Shown in pieces: positions 30,877 through 42,268 of a DNA stretch of 64,000 nt. This DNA comes from Streptomyces nojiriensis (GTDB lineage Bacteria > Actinomycetota > Actinomycetes > Streptomycetales > Streptomycetaceae). Location: contig NZ_CP071139.1 in assembly GCF_017639205.1 (NCBI RefSeq), positions 2,930,001-2,994,000 on the forward strand. Direction: 5' to 3'. How positions within the stretch are numbered: the stretch's first letter is position 1; each line of letters starts with the position of its first letter. A program made the position numbers and the translations under genes. The notes below the pieces were generated by a model, which saw only the letters and a list, made by a program, of their open reading frames with translations, was not told the DNA's origin and ran no database searches.

Positions 30877-31371
30877 ATGGCCACACCGTCCCCGTCCCCT
30901 GTCCACCCCGTCCTGCGCAAGTCGACGGCCCCACCGGCCGCCCTCGACCTACTCGCCAAGGCCCACAGCGGCCTGGCCGAGGCCGCCCGGCTGACCCGCC
31001 CCAACGAGCGCTACGCCACCGCCCACCTCGCCGCGCTGCGCACCGCCGCGGCCGTGCTCGCCGCCCGCGCCCGGCCCGAACCGGTGAGCCCGCGGCGGCG
31101 GCCCCGGATCCGCAGCGCGTGGGAGGTGCTGCCCGAGCTGGCGCCGGAGCTTGCCGAGTGGAGCGCGCTCTTCGCCTCCGGCGCCGCGCGCCGGGCCAGG
31201 GCGGAGGCGGGGATAGCGGACGCGGCGAGCAGCCGGGACGCGGACGATCTGGTGCGGGCGGCCTCGATGTTCCTTCGCCTGGTGGAGCGGATGCTCGCCG
31301 TCCGGGCGGCGCCCCAACCCCTGGAGAAGACCCTGCCGCAACCGCGTCCGGAGCATCCGGACGCGGGATGA
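30877..31371 (+). CDS. SAV_6107-type HEPN domain protein
   Basis: Mostly helical 164-aa protein resembling the SAV_6107 HEPN family of actinobacteria. An R-x4-H pattern (Arg45-Tyr-Ala-Thr-Ala-His50) fits the R-x4-6-H catalytic signature of HEPN ribonucleases, although it sits in an earlier helix than in classical toxins. The ATG has a strong CAGGAGG. It diverges from the ABC-YhgE-TetR operon, and no nucleotidyltransferase (MNT) antitoxin gene is adjacent. Function unknown. Confidence 0.78.
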   Translation: MATPSPSPVHPVLRKSTAPPAALDLLAKAHSGLAEAARLTRPNERYATAHLAALRTAAAVLAARARPEPVSPRRRPRIRSAWEVLPELAPELAEWSALFASGAARRARAEAGIADAASSRDADDLVRAASMFLRLVERMLAVRAAPQPLEKTLPQPRPEHPDAG

Positions 31372-31444
31372 GCTGCCCGGCGGCGGAAGGCAATAGGGTG
31401 GGCCAGGACCGCTCATCCTTTACCGCGCCGAGGAGCCATCAGCC

Positions 31445-32203
31445 GTGTCGGACACTTCCCGCCCCCGTGCCTCCCTCCGCACCGCCGTGGTGTGGGAGGT
31501 CCTCAAGGAGGCGCTCGACCGCCGGGTGAAGGCGACCGGGCGGGATGTCCTGGACGTGCTCGACACCGGTGGCGGCACCGGCAAGTTCGCCGTGCCGGTG
31601 GCCCGTCTGGGCCACCGGGTCACGGTGGTCGACCCCAGCCCGAACGCGCTGTTCGGGCTGGAGCGCCGGGTGGCCGAGGCCGGTGTCGCCGATCTCGTGC
31701 GCGGCGTGCAGGGCGACGCCCAGGGTCTCCTGGACGTCGTCGAGCAGGACGCCTACGACGTGGTGCTCTGCCACGGCGTACTGGAGTACGTGGACGACCC
31801 CGCCGAGGGCGTGGCCAACACGGTGGCCGCGCTGCGGGCCGGCGGCACGCTCAGCCTGCTGGCCGCCGGCCTCGGCGGGGCCGTGCTGGCCCGCGCCCTG
31901 GCCGGGCACTTCACGGAGGCCCGTACCGCCCTCACCGACCCGGCCGGCCGCTGGGGCTCCGGCGACCCGGTACCGCGCCGCTTCACCGCCGAGCAGCTCT
32001 CCGAGCTGGTCGGCGGCGCCGGCCTCGCGGTCGGCGCGGTGCACGGCGTGCGGATCTTCGCCGACCTCGTGCCCGGGGTCCTGGTGGACACCGAGCCCGG
32101 CGCCGTGGAGGCGCTGCTGCGTCTGGAAGAGGCCGCGGCCGAGCTGCCCGCCTTCCACGCCGTCGCCACCCAGCTGCACGTCCTGGGTGAGAAGCAGGCC
32201 TGA
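31445..32203 (+). CDS. SAM-dependent methyltransferase
   Basis: Class I methyltransferase with SAM-binding motif I VLDTGGGTGKFAVPVA, an acidic residue after strand 2 (VTVVDPSP) and motif IV region DVVLCHGVLEYV. 252 aa from GTG 31445, preceded by GAGGAG. A -10-like TAGGGT lies at 31394-31399. The substrate cannot be told from sequence; the fold group includes Cmo- and Bio-type small-molecule methyltransferases. Confidence 0.85.
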   Translation: MSDTSRPRASLRTAVVWEVLKEALDRRVKATGRDVLDVLDTGGGTGKFAVPVARLGHRVTVVDPSPNALFGLERRVAEAGVADLVRGVQGDAQGLLDVVEQDAYDVVLCHGVLEYVDDPAEGVANTVAALRAGGTLSLLAAGLGGAVLARALAGHFTEARTALTDPAGRWGSGDPVPRRFTAEQLSELVGGAGLAVGAVHGVRIFADLVPGVLVDTEPGAVEALLRLEEAAAELPAFHAVATQLHVLGEKQA

Positions 32204-32495
32204 ACAGCGACCTTCCGCGCGGAGTCGGCCACACACCCTCCGATCCGCCGGTCGGCCCCGTATGATCAGGTGCAAGACCGGCATGGTGGACGGACCATTG
32301 GGGAATAAGGGCCTCAGTGACCGCCCCCGCGGCGGTACGGTTTTCACGCAGTGCTTTTACCGGCTGCGTCATTTCTGGGCCGTGTCCAATTGGAACGTGG
32401 CGTAGAGGGCGGGTGTCACGGGGGCGATTCCCCGCCTATCCTGAAGGGGACCCCTGGTCGCTACCCCCCGCGACCGACGGATGAGGAGGACTCCC
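32204..32495 (+). other. 292-bp leader/intergenic region before the DUF3040 gene
   Basis: Contains a -10-like TATGAT (32261-32266) and a small hairpin GGTCGC/GCGACC (32456-32475) just 5' of the GAGGAGGA ribosome site. Otherwise I see no supported gene; a 40-codon frame ending at 32405 has no ribosome site. Confidence 0.5.
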
Positions 32496-32897
32496 GTGCC
32501 GCTCTCGGAGCACGAGCAGCGAATGCTCGAGCAGATGGAGCGAGCGCTGTACGCCGAAGATCCCAAGTTCGCGACAGCGCTTGAGGGAAGCGGACTGCGT
32601 ACGTACACCCGGCGACGGGTCTACCAGGCAGTCGCAGGCATTGTGGTGGGTATCGCGCTCCTCATGACCGGTGTGATCATTCCGAACGTGCTCTGGATCA
32701 GCGTGGTGGGTTTCCTCGTCATGCTGGGATGTACGGTCCTGGTGGTCACCGGTTGGCGCAAGGCACCCAAGCCTGGCGAGCAGCCCGTCTCCGGAAGTAC
32801 CGGTGGTTCGGCCCATGGCCGGAACCGGCAGCGTCGGTCGATGATGACCCGCATCGAAGAACGGTGGCAGCGCCGCCGTGACGAGCAGGGGCAGTAG
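32496..32897 (+). CDS. DUF3040 small membrane protein
   Basis: 133-aa actinobacterial protein beginning MPLSEHEQRMLEQMERAL, the DUF3040 signature, with two adjacent membrane helices (about residues 45-88) and a basic C-terminus. The GTG start at 32496 is set by GAGGAGGA seven bases upstream. DUF3040 genes are often linked to division clusters in actinobacteria; the function is unknown. Confidence 0.9.
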   Translation: MPLSEHEQRMLEQMERALYAEDPKFATALEGSGLRTYTRRRVYQAVAGIVVGIALLMTGVIIPNVLWISVVGFLVMLGCTVLVVTGWRKAPKPGEQPVSGSTGGSAHGRNRQRRSMMTRIEERWQRRRDEQGQ

Positions 32898-32979
32898 CCC
32901 CGGACAACGTGGGTGAGGGGATGGCCGCTGTGCGGCCGTCCCCTCACTTTTCTGCGTTCCCGTACGGCATGATGATCCG

Positions 32980-33606
32980 ATGAGTGTGCTCCCCCTGGTC
33001 TTCACCAGCGGCTGGGCCAGTGGGATCAACGCTTACGCCGTGGTCCTCCTGCTCGGCATCTTCGGCCGCACCGGCCTGACCGACGACGTCCCCGCCGCCC
33101 TGCAGCGCACCGACGTGCTGGTCGTCGCGGCGGTGCTGTTCCTGTGCGAGGCGATCGCCGACAAGGTCCCGTACATGGACTCGATATGGGACACCGTCCA
33201 TACCGTGATCCGCCCGGTGTCCGGCGCGGTGATCGGCGCGCTGCTGGCCGGGCAGACCGGCTCGCTCCCCGAGATCACCGCCGCCGCGGTCGGCGGCTCC
33301 ACGGCTCTGGCCAGCCATTTCATCAAGGCCGGCACCCGGATGGCGATCAATACCTCGCCCGAGCCCTTCACCAATGTGGGGATGAGCATCGCCGAGGACC
33401 TCGGCGTGGCCGGGCTCGTCACCTTCGCGATGTTCAATCCCGAGGCCGCCGCGATCATCGCCGCCGTGCTGCTGGCCATCGGGCTGGCGATACTGGCCTT
33501 CCTGTGGAGCCGGATCCGCCGGTTCCTGCGCCGTCGCGCCCAGCGCCGCGAGGAGAAGCGGCTGGCCGCCGGGGTCCGCGAGACCACCGGGGCACCACCC
33601 CGCTGA
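32980..33606 (+). CDS. DUF4126 membrane protein
   Basis: 208-aa polytopic protein with about four membrane segments and the DUF4126 opening LVFTSGWASGINAYAVVLL. The C-terminus is an Arg-rich cytoplasmic tail (WSRIRRFLRRRAQRREEKR). No enzymatic motif is recognised. A CATGAT element ends 6 nt before the ATG, so a leaderless transcript is possible. Confidence 0.85.
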   Translation: MSVLPLVFTSGWASGINAYAVVLLLGIFGRTGLTDDVPAALQRTDVLVVAAVLFLCEAIADKVPYMDSIWDTVHTVIRPVSGAVIGALLAGQTGSLPEITAAAVGGSTALASHFIKAGTRMAINTSPEPFTNVGMSIAEDLGVAGLVTFAMFNPEAAAIIAAVLLAIGLAILAFLWSRIRRFLRRRAQRREEKRLAAGVRETTGAPPR

Positions 33607-33630
33607 CCACGGGGTCACCAGGGGGGTCGA

Positions 33631-33643
33631 TAGGCTCGGCCGC
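33631..33643 (+). promoter_or_regulatory. -10 element for a leaderless CrtI-like mRNA
   Basis: TAGGCT (33631-33636) is 7 nt upstream of ATG 33644, and there is no purine-rich ribosome site. The spacing predicts transcription starting at the ATG. Confidence 0.45.
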
Positions 33644-35062
33644 ATGGCACGAATTGCGGTGATCGGCGCCGGCATGGGCGCGATGGCTACGGCGGCCCGG
33701 CTGGCGGTGGCGGGGCACCAGGTGACGGTGTACGAACGCGGGACGACCTACGGCGGAGCCGTGGGGCGGTACGAGCGCGAGGGCTTCGCCTTCGACACCG
33801 GGCCCGGGCTGCTGCACCTGCCCGCCGTCTACCGCGATCTCTTCGTGAAGACCGGCAAGCGGCCGCTGGAGACCTGCGTCGACATGGTCCAGGCGGACCC
33901 GGCCATCCGGCACGTCCTCCCCCACCACGGCATCGACGTCGCGCTCCCCGGCGCCTCCCACGGCGGTGTCGCCGCCGCCCTGGAATCCGCCTTCGGCCCG
34001 GGCGCGGGCGAACGCTGGAACGCCGTCCTGGGCCGTGCCCGCGACGCCTGGGACGCCACCCGGCGCCCGCTGCTGGAGGAGCCCCTGCGGCCCGGCGCCC
34101 GGCAGAGCCTGGGCGGCGACCCGTATCCGGCCCTGCGCCGCAGCGGTCTGCTGCGCCGCCGTACGCCGACCCTCGCCGAGGTGGCCGACCGGGAGCTGGG
34201 CGGCGCCCTCGCGGAGCTGTTGACCGGCCTGGTGCGCGGGTACGGGATCGACCCCGCCACCGCACCGGCCTCGGCGGCCGTGCTCCCGTACATGGAGCAG
34301 ACCTTCGGCAGCTGGTACGTGCGCGGCGGGATGCGGGCCCTGGCCACCGCCGTGTACGAGCGCTGCCTGGAGCGCAAGGTCGCCTTCGTCTTCGGGGCGG
34401 GAGTCCGGGAGGTCCTGGTCACGGACGGTCGCGCGGCCGGTCTGCGGCTGGCCGACGGCACCGAGGTGGCCGCCGACACCGTCGTGTGCGGGATCGACCC
34501 CCAGCAGCTGCCCGCCGGTTCGCTGCCGTGGCCGCCGGAGGCGGTTCCCGCCCGCGGGGACGGCGTGCCGGGGCGGATCACGCTCCTGCTCGCGCTGCGC
34601 GGCTCCCGCCCCGCCACTGCCGTGCACCGCACCCTGGTCCACGCCTCCGGGGCGCAGGTCACCGTCATGCGCCCGGACGACCCGGCCACCCGGCCCGACG
34701 AGGAGCACGAGGCGGTCACCGTGAGCGCCGTGCCCGGGCCCGGGACCTCGGACCCCGCCGAGCTGCTGAACCTCGCGGAGAAGGCCGTACAGGGGCTGCG
34801 GGAGCGGCTGTTGTGGCAGGAGGTGCGCACTCCGGCCGACATCGAGGCGGCGACCGGGGCGCTGGGCGGCGCGGTGCCCCCGCCCGCCCTCGCGGGGGCC
34901 GGGGGCCGGCTGCTCCAGCCGGCCAACACCACCGCCGTGCCCGGGCTCTACCTGGCGGGCGGCTGGGCCCACCCCGGCGGCGGGCTGGCGCACGCCGGGA
35001 TGACGGGGGCCCTGGTGGCCGGACTGATCGTGGAGGGCGCGGAGTTCCGCGGCTCCCAGTGA
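33644..35062 (+). CDS. Phytoene desaturase-like FAD oxidoreductase
   Basis: FAD-dependent amine-oxidase/CrtI-type protein. The N-terminal dinucleotide motif is VIGAGMGAMATAARLAVAGH with Glu in VYERG, and the C-terminal FAD segment reads GLYLAGGWAHPGGGLAHAGMTGALVA. 472 aa. No phytoene synthase or other carotenoid gene is adjacent, so the substrate is not implied by context. Its stop lies 4 bp from the convergent stop of the next gene. Confidence 0.85.
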   Translation: MARIAVIGAGMGAMATAARLAVAGHQVTVYERGTTYGGAVGRYEREGFAFDTGPGLLHLPAVYRDLFVKTGKRPLETCVDMVQADPAIRHVLPHHGIDVALPGASHGGVAAALESAFGPGAGERWNAVLGRARDAWDATRRPLLEEPLRPGARQSLGGDPYPALRRSGLLRRRTPTLAEVADRELGGALAELLTGLVRGYGIDPATAPASAAVLPYMEQTFGSWYVRGGMRALATAVYERCLERKVAFVFGAGVREVLVTDGRAAGLRLADGTEVAADTVVCGIDPQQLPAGSLPWPPEAVPARGDGVPGRITLLLALRGSRPATAVHRTLVHASGAQVTVMRPDDPATRPDEEHEAVTVSAVPGPGTSDPAELLNLAEKAVQGLRERLLWQEVRTPADIEAATGALGGAVPPPALAGAGGRLLQPANTTAVPGLYLAGGWAHPGGGLAHAGMTGALVAGLIVEGAEFRGSQ

Positions 35063-35066
35063 GCGG

Positions 35067-35948
35067 TCAGTAGCGGTACTGCTCGTACCCGCCCTGCTGG
35101 GGGTACGGGTACTGCTGCGGCGGCTCGCCCTGGTCCTCCATCGGGTAGGACTGGCCGGCGCCGTCGGTGGACCGCTGCTGCGGGACCCAGACCCCGCCGG
35201 GCGGGGTGTCCGTGGAGTACTGCTGCTGGCCGTAGCCGGCGTACGGGGTGTAGTCGTACGGCTGGGGCGGGGCCATGCCGCCGCCGGTGCCGATGTACGG
35301 GTCCGAGTAGGCGGCGTAGACCTGCTGCTGGTCGCCCGTCGGGTAGCCGCCCGAGTAGTCGTAGCCGCCCTGGTTCTGCTGGTCGTAGTACGCCGCGTAC
35401 TGGTGGGCGTCCTGCTCGGCCGTGGTGAACGGCGAGGCGAAGGCCGCCGTCCGGTCGGCCTCGGGCGCGAGACTCTGTATCCCGTAGGACCCGGTGTCCT
35501 CGGGCACCGGCTCCGGGCTGTAGACGACCGGGGGCGCGTCCCGGAACGACCGCTCCTCGGGGGCCCCGTCCGCGGCACCGCCGCCGGCACCGTCGGCGGC
35601 AGCGTCGTCGTACTGCAGCGCGGTGACCTGGAGGGCCGGCTCCTGCTTGGTGCCCGCGGCCCGGCGGCGCCGGTTCTGCCGTACGGGTTCCCCGCCGCGG
35701 CGCAGCGCCCAGCCCGCGACGAAGCCCTTGCGGAAGGACAGCGTCACCAGGGTCTGGCCCACGGCGAACGCCAGCGCGCCGGCGCCGATGACCGGCACCG
35801 ACGGCAGTATCACGCCGGCGACCACGCCGAGGAAGCCGGCGAAGGCGAGCAGGCGCCAGCGGAGCCGGGCCTTGTACTGCATCAGGACCTCGGCAAGCAG
35901 CCACAGCGCGACGAATCCGAACGCGATGTAGAGGACCGTCATTCCCAT
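35067..35948 (-). CDS. Tyr/Gln/Gly-rich membrane protein
   Basis: 293-aa protein with two or three N-terminal membrane helices (about residues 3-22 and 33-68), a basic stretch (RQNRRRRAAGTK) and a long low-complexity C-terminal region rich in Tyr, Gln, Pro and Gly (about residues 170-293). The ATG at 35948 follows GAGAGGGG; the frame is open far upstream into metF, which is not credible. I recognise no family. The tail resembles disordered, self-associating sequences. Confidence 0.78.
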   Translation of the reverse strand: MGMTVLYIAFGFVALWLLAEVLMQYKARLRWRLLAFAGFLGVVAGVILPSVPVIGAGALAFAVGQTLVTLSFRKGFVAGWALRRGGEPVRQNRRRRAAGTKQEPALQVTALQYDDAAADGAGGGAADGAPEERSFRDAPPVVYSPEPVPEDTGSYGIQSLAPEADRTAAFASPFTTAEQDAHQYAAYYDQQNQGGYDYSGGYPTGDQQQVYAAYSDPYIGTGGGMAPPQPYDYTPYAGYGQQQYSTDTPPGGVWVPQQRSTDGAGQSYPMEDQGEPPQQYPYPQQGGYEQYRY

Positions 35949-35998
35949 GCGTGGCCCCTCTCGGTACGGCCGCCGGCGCGGGAACGGGAGGCGGCCGC

Positions 35999-36913
35999 TC
36001 AGGCCCGCTGGTGCAGGCCCAGGTTCTCGTAGATTTCGAGAGTCGCCGTGGAATTGTTGAGCGTGATGAAGTGCAGCCCCGGGACACCCTCGGACAGCAG
36101 TCGCGCGCAGAACTCCGTGGCGAACTCGATGCCAATGGAGCGTACAGCGGCCGGGTCGTCCTTGACGGCGAGCATGCGCTCTTTCACGTCCGCGGGGAAG
36201 ACCGCGTTGCTGAGCTGGGGCAGTCGGTCGAGCTGCTTGATGCCCACAACAGGCATGACCTCGGGGATGATCGGGGTCTCGCAGCCCGCCTTCTCGACGC
36301 TGTCGCGCAGCCGCAGATAATTCTCCGGATCGAAGAACATCTGGGTGATCGCGTAGTCGGCGCCTGCGTGGCACTTGTCCACGAAGTGCCGGATGTCCGT
36401 GTCCCAGTCCGACGAACGCGGGTGCATCTCGGGGAAGGCCGCGACGCCGACGCAGAAATCGCCGGACTCCTTGACCAGCCGGACCAGGTCGGCGGCGTAG
36501 TGCACGCCCTCGGGGTGCGCCACCCACTCGCCCATCGGGTCGCCCGGCGGGTCTCCGCGCACGACGAGCATGTTGCGGATCCCGGCGTCCGCGAACTGCC
36601 CGATGACATTGCGCAGCTCGGCGACCGAGTGGTCCACGGCGGTGAGGTGCGCGACGGGGGTGAGGGTGGTGTCCGCGGCGATCTCCTGGGTGGCCTTGAC
36701 GGTGCCGCCGCGGGTGGAGCCGCCGGCGCCGTAGGTCACGGACACGAAGCTGGGGGATACCGCCTCGACCCGGCGCAGGGCGTTCCAGAGGTTGCGTTCG
36801 CCCTTCTCCGTCTTCGGGGCCCAGAACTCGAAGGAGTACGAGCGCCCGGACGCGAGGAGGTCGCGGACCGTGTGTGCACGATCCGACCAGGTGGAAGCGG
36901 TACCAGAGGCCAT
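35999..36913 (-). CDS. metF: 5,10-methylenetetrahydrofolate reductase
   Basis: Flavin-dependent TIM-barrel enzyme that makes 5-methyl-THF for methionine synthesis. Family blocks: [40 protein letters not shown], and the substrate-loop segment [17 protein letters not shown]. 304 aa, standard bacterial length. ATG start; 50 bp upstream of the membrane-protein gene on the same strand. Confidence 0.96.
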   Translation of the reverse strand: MASGTASTWSDRAHTVRDLLASGRSYSFEFWAPKTEKGERNLWNALRRVEAVSPSFVSVTYGAGGSTRGGTVKATQEIAADTTLTPVAHLTAVDHSVAELRNVIGQFADAGIRNMLVVRGDPPGDPMGEWVAHPEGVHYAADLVRLVKESGDFCVGVAAFPEMHPRSSDWDTDIRHFVDKCHAGADYAITQMFFDPENYLRLRDSVEKAGCETPIIPEVMPVVGIKQLDRLPQLSNAVFPADVKERMLAVKDDPAAVRSIGIEFATEFCARLLSEGVPGLHFITLNNSTATLEIYENLGLHQRA

Positions 36914-37055
36914 GTGGGCAGGTTAGACGCGGCCCGGCGTACGCCGAAGCCTTGTCCGCCTTTTGGACACGTTTTTGGACACTTGAGGGGTCGGCTCCGG
37001 CCGGAAGGCGTCCGTACGGGGTAACGCGACCGCCCGTGGTCCGGGCGGACCGGAC

Positions 37056-37691
37056 TCAGCCGAGGCGGGCCCGGACCCGCTTGGCGAGCTCGGCGGCGGC
37101 CGCGCCGGGGTCGGTGGCCTCGGTGAGGGCGCGGACGACCACGATGCGGGTGGCGCCGGCGTCCAGCACCTCGTCCAGGTTCGAGCCGTCGATGCCGCCG
37201 ATGGCGAACCAGGGGCGGTCCTGCTCCAGGGAGGCCGCGTACCGGACCAGGTCCAGGCCCGGGGCGTGGCGGCCGGGCTTGGTGGGGGTGGGCCAGCAGG
37301 GGCCGGTGCAGAAGTAGTCCACGCCGGCTTCGGCGACGGCCGCGTCGACCTCGCCCTCGGCGTGGCAGGACCGGCCGATCAGCACCCGCTCGCCGAGGAT
37401 GGCGCGGGCCGCGGGGACGGGGATGTCGCCCTGGCCGAGGTGCAGGACGTCGGAGCCGATGGCGTGGGCGACGTCGGCGCGGTCGTTCACGGCGAGGAGC
37501 TTGCCGTGGCGGCGGGCGGCCTCGGCGAAGACCTGGAGGTGTTCGAGTTCCTCCCCCGCCTCCATGCCCTTGTCGCGGAGCTGGACGATGTCCACGCCCG
37601 AGGACAGGACGGCGTCGAGGAACTCGGGGAGGTCACCCTGGCGCTTGCGGGCGTCCGTGCAGAGGTAGAGCCGGGCGTCGGACAGCTGCAT
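37056..37691 (-). CDS. thiE: Thiamine-phosphate synthase
   Basis: Couples HMP-PP with the thiazole phosphate to make thiamine phosphate. TIM barrel with [31 protein letters not shown] (phosphate/substrate site) and [20 protein letters not shown]. 211 aa. It lies on the opposite strand from, and about 2 kb away from, the thiO-thiS-thiG operon, and no TPP riboswitch is seen in its own short upstream gap. Confidence 0.95.
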   Translation of the reverse strand: MQLSDARLYLCTDARKRQGDLPEFLDAVLSSGVDIVQLRDKGMEAGEELEHLQVFAEAARRHGKLLAVNDRADVAHAIGSDVLHLGQGDIPVPAARAILGERVLIGRSCHAEGEVDAAVAEAGVDYFCTGPCWPTPTKPGRHAPGLDLVRYAASLEQDRPWFAIGGIDGSNLDEVLDAGATRIVVVRALTEATDPGAAAAELAKRVRARLG

Positions 37692-37713
37692 GGGTTTACC
37701 CCCCGTGATGGAG

Positions 37714-37743
37714 GCGGTGTACGGGCCGCGGCCCGTACACCGC
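37714..37743 (-). terminator. Perfect hairpin after the Rv2175c-like gene
   Basis: GCGGTGTACGGGCC (37714-37727) pairs perfectly with 37730-37743, with a 2-nt loop. It lies between the Rv2175c-like stop and the thiE start, and so separates the two minus-strand genes. Confidence 0.7.
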
Positions 37744-37764
37744 TGTGGAGCGAAGGCGATCAGG

Positions 37765-38130
37765 TCAGAGGGCGAGCGCCTGAGCGCGGCGCTTCACCTC
37801 CGTGCCGCGATTCTCGCTCAGCGCCTGCACGGGGGTGCCGGGCAGGGTCGGATCCTCGGTGAAGAGCCATTCCAGGATCTCCTCCTCGGTGAAACGGTCG
37901 TCGCGCAGCACGGTCAGCAGGCCGACGAGGCCCTTGACGACCTTGTCGCCGTCGATGAAGGGGGCCGGAACCTGCAGGGAGCGGTTCTCGCCCCGGCGGA
38001 CGGCGATGAGCTGCCCTTCCTTGACCATCTGGCGGACCCGGGTCACCTCGATGCCGAGCATCTCCGCGATGTCGGGGAGGTACAGCCATGAGGGGACAAG
38101 GGCATCGATCTTTGCGTCAATCTCGGTCAC
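37765..38130 (-). CDS. Rv2175c-like DNA-binding protein
   Basis: 121-aa protein with an N-terminal helix-turn-helix ([20 protein letters not shown]) and a compact C-terminal domain, matching the actinobacterial Rv2175c family; Rv2175c binds DNA and is a substrate of the kinase PknL in M. tuberculosis. The start chosen is GTG 38130 ([12 protein letters not shown]); two codons upstream another GTG is possible. Whether the PASTA kinase 5 kb away targets it is speculation. Confidence 0.87.
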   Translation of the reverse strand: MTEIDAKIDALVPSWLYLPDIAEMLGIEVTRVRQMVKEGQLIAVRRGENRSLQVPAPFIDGDKVVKGLVGLLTVLRDDRFTEEEILEWLFTEDPTLPGTPVQALSENRGTEVKRRAQALAL

Positions 38131-38198
38131 AGGCACAAGCCTGCCATCTCGGCTGCGCCGCCGGTACCTGGGCGGCCCCGTCCGGGTCGCGTCCCATG

Positions 38199-38345
38199 CC
38201 GGGGCTCCGCCCCGGACCCCGCGCCTCGAACGCCGGCGGGGCTGAAATCTCCCGGCGGGCAATCCGCCCCCACCAGGTGGACGGCAGCAGCCGAAATCCA
38301 GCCTCGCCGACGTTTGAGGCGCGGGTCCGGGCGGAGCCCGGCGGC
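38199..38345. repeat. GC-rich intergenic palindromic repeat, copy 4 (full unit with insert)
   Basis: Both halves are present: GGGGCTCCGCCCCGGACCCC with a CGAACGCCGGCGGGGCTGAA core on the left, and a CCAGCCTCGCCGACGTTTGA core with GCGCGGGTCCGGGCGGAGCC on the right. They are separated by about 45 bp. Confidence 0.75.
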
Positions 38346-38347
38346 CG

Positions 38348-39568
38348 TCAGGCCGTGGCCGACTTGAGGGGTACCTCGGGGTCGGAGACCTTGGCGGGGT
38401 CCAGCGGGACCGCCGCCTCGATCAGCCGGCGGCCCTGCGCCATGTCGCGCGGACGGCCCACGACCAGCACGGCGACGAGCGCGCCGTCGCGCAGCCAGCA
38501 CGCCGACCAGGCGGGTCCGGCCGGGTCCCCGCGCAGGAGCAGGGTGTCGGCCCCGCCGTGGTGTCCGGCGTACTGCACGAAGCGCCCGAACTGCTCCGAC
38601 CAGAAGTACGGCACCGGGTCGTAGACCTGGGCCGGCTCCCCGGCCAGGATGTTCGCCGCGACCGTCCTCGGTCCCTGGAGCGCGTTGTCCCAGTGGTGCA
38701 CGAGCAGCCGCGTCCCGTACCGCCCGGACGGGAAGGAGGCGCAGTCGCCGACCGCGTACACGCCGGGCAGCGAGGTCCGCAGGTACGCGTCCGCGGTGAC
38801 CGAGCCGTCGGGGCCGCGTTCCACGCCGCTCCCGTCCAGCCATCCGGTGGCGGGGCGGGCGCCGATGCCCACCACCACCGCGCCGGCGGGCAGGGTCCGC
38901 CCGTCCGCCAGCAGGACCCGCCCCTCCTCGATCCCGGCGACCTTCGCCCCGGTGATCAGCTCCGCGCCCGCCTCCTGGTACCAGCGCGCCATCGGCTCGG
39001 CGACCTCGGCGGGCAGGGCCCCCGCCAGCACCCGGTCCGCCGCCTCGACCACGGTCACCTCGCAGCCCGCCTCCCGGGCGGCGGTCGCGAACTCGGCGCC
39101 GATCCAGCCCGCCCCGACGACCACGGCCCGGGGCGATGCGGCCAGCACCGGGCGCAGCCGGGCCGCGTCGTCCAGGGTGCGCAGCAGGTGGACGCCCGGG
39201 ACGCCCTCGGTCCCGGGGAGGGTCAGCGGCTGCGCGCCGGTCGCCAGCACGAGGATCCCGTACGGGACCGGTCCCGCCTCGGTGTCCAGCTCGTGGACGG
39301 CGGCACGCAGTCCGGTGACCTCGACGCCGAGCCGGAGGTCGATGTCGAGGCCTTCGAAGTCCACGTCGAAGGCGGAGTCCTCGGCCTTGCCGAGGAGGAC
39401 CGCCTTGGACAGCGGGGGCCGGTCGTAGGGCTGGTGGGGTTCGGCTCCCAGCAGGGTCACGGGGCCGGTGAAGCCCTGTTCCCGCAGGGCGACCGCGGTC
39501 TGGACCCCGGCCATTCCGGCGCCGACGATCACGACGCCGCGCTGATTCTGTTCCGTCTGCTCGCTCAC
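38348..39568 (-). CDS. FAD-dependent pyridine nucleotide-disulfide oxidoreductase
   Basis: Ferredoxin/rubredoxin reductase-like flavoprotein. FAD motif VVIVGAGMAGVQTAVALRE, NAD(P) motif VVVGAGWIGAEFATAARE and the C-terminal FAD segment GVYAVGDCASF are all visible, as is the substrate-entry block PYDRPPLSKAVLLG. 406 aa from GTG 39568 with GGGTGG upstream. No ferredoxin gene is adjacent. A short palindrome 18 bp upstream may be its operator. Confidence 0.88.
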   Translation of the reverse strand: MSEQTEQNQRGVVIVGAGMAGVQTAVALREQGFTGPVTLLGAEPHQPYDRPPLSKAVLLGKAEDSAFDVDFEGLDIDLRLGVEVTGLRAAVHELDTEAGPVPYGILVLATGAQPLTLPGTEGVPGVHLLRTLDDAARLRPVLAASPRAVVVGAGWIGAEFATAAREAGCEVTVVEAADRVLAGALPAEVAEPMARWYQEAGAELITGAKVAGIEEGRVLLADGRTLPAGAVVVGIGARPATGWLDGSGVERGPDGSVTADAYLRTSLPGVYAVGDCASFPSGRYGTRLLVHHWDNALQGPRTVAANILAGEPAQVYDPVPYFWSEQFGRFVQYAGHHGGADTLLLRGDPAGPAWSACWLRDGALVAVLVVGRPRDMAQGRRLIEAAVPLDPAKVSDPEVPLKSATA

Positions 39569-39585
39569 CCCGCCACCCTAATCAT

Positions 39586-39600
39586 CTGACGCTCCGTCAG
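39586..39600. promoter_or_regulatory. Palindromic operator candidate CTGACG-CTC-CGTCAG
   Basis: Perfect 6-bp arms with a 3-bp spacer, 18 bp upstream of the FAD-reductase GTG and in the divergent region before the TPP riboswitch. The geometry suits a dimeric regulator (TetR- or GntR-like). Confidence 0.45.
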
Positions 39601-39656
39601 GAATAGGTGCCGCCTTACCCGCCATCCACCGCCGGGTTAGTCTGGCCACCGTACCT

Positions 39657-39747
39657 ATCGCGGGAGTCCGGCGCACCGGGCTGAGAGGGAGGCTGGCCGG
39701 CCTCCGACCGTACGAACCTGATCCGGGTCATGCCGGCGAAGGGAGGG
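39657..39747 (+). promoter_or_regulatory. TPP (THI-element) riboswitch
   Basis: Shows the conserved THI-box parts in order: the 5' GGGAGTCCGGCGCACCGG segment, CTGAGAGGGAGG (39681-39692), a variable stem, and GAACCTGATCCGGGTCATGC leading to CGGCGAAGGGAGG. The terminal GGGAGGGG also serves as the thiO ribosome site, so thiamine pyrophosphate probably blocks translation initiation by sequestering it. Confidence 0.93.
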
Positions 39748-39758
39748 GCTGGACGCCC

Positions 39759-41943
<2,185 letters not shown>

Positions 41944-41960
41944 GGAGTACGAGGCCTCGG

Positions 41961-42268
41961 GGCGGGGCCTTCACCCCCGCGGCGCGGTGCCCCGGGCCGG
42001 TGGCTGCCCACCCGCCCCCCTCGGCGGCGGGGGAGCGGGGAGCGCAAGGCCGGACGGCGGCTTCGGGGTGGGCGGGAGCCACTCGACCGGCATCAGGGAT
42101 GCGTGTGGGGGTTTCCCGTCAGTCCGATCGTCTCCGGGTCGGGCCGCCCCCTCAAGGGCGCTCCTTCGTCGCGTCGCTTCGCGATGTCGCTGCGCTCCAC
42201 CCTTGACCGGCCGACCCGCCCCAGAGGAACGAAGACTGCCGGGAAACCCCCAAAAGAACGGGCCGGGC
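41961..42268 (+). repeat. Outer left arm of the palindrome
   Basis: About 308 bp that recur in inverted orientation at 43031-43338. By eye I count one single-base indel and about five substitutions. The arm begins 18 bp after the thiG stop codon and ends at AAAAGAACGGGCCGGGC. Confidence 0.92.

Noticed and set aside
33644..35062. Carotenoid biosynthesis locus
   Set aside because: The CrtI-like gene stands alone with no crtB, crtE or crtY-type neighbours, so a carotenoid role is not supported.
37692..37764. TPP riboswitch upstream of thiE
   Set aside because: No CTGAGA or CTGATC-type THI-box elements are present; the gap holds a terminator hairpin instead.
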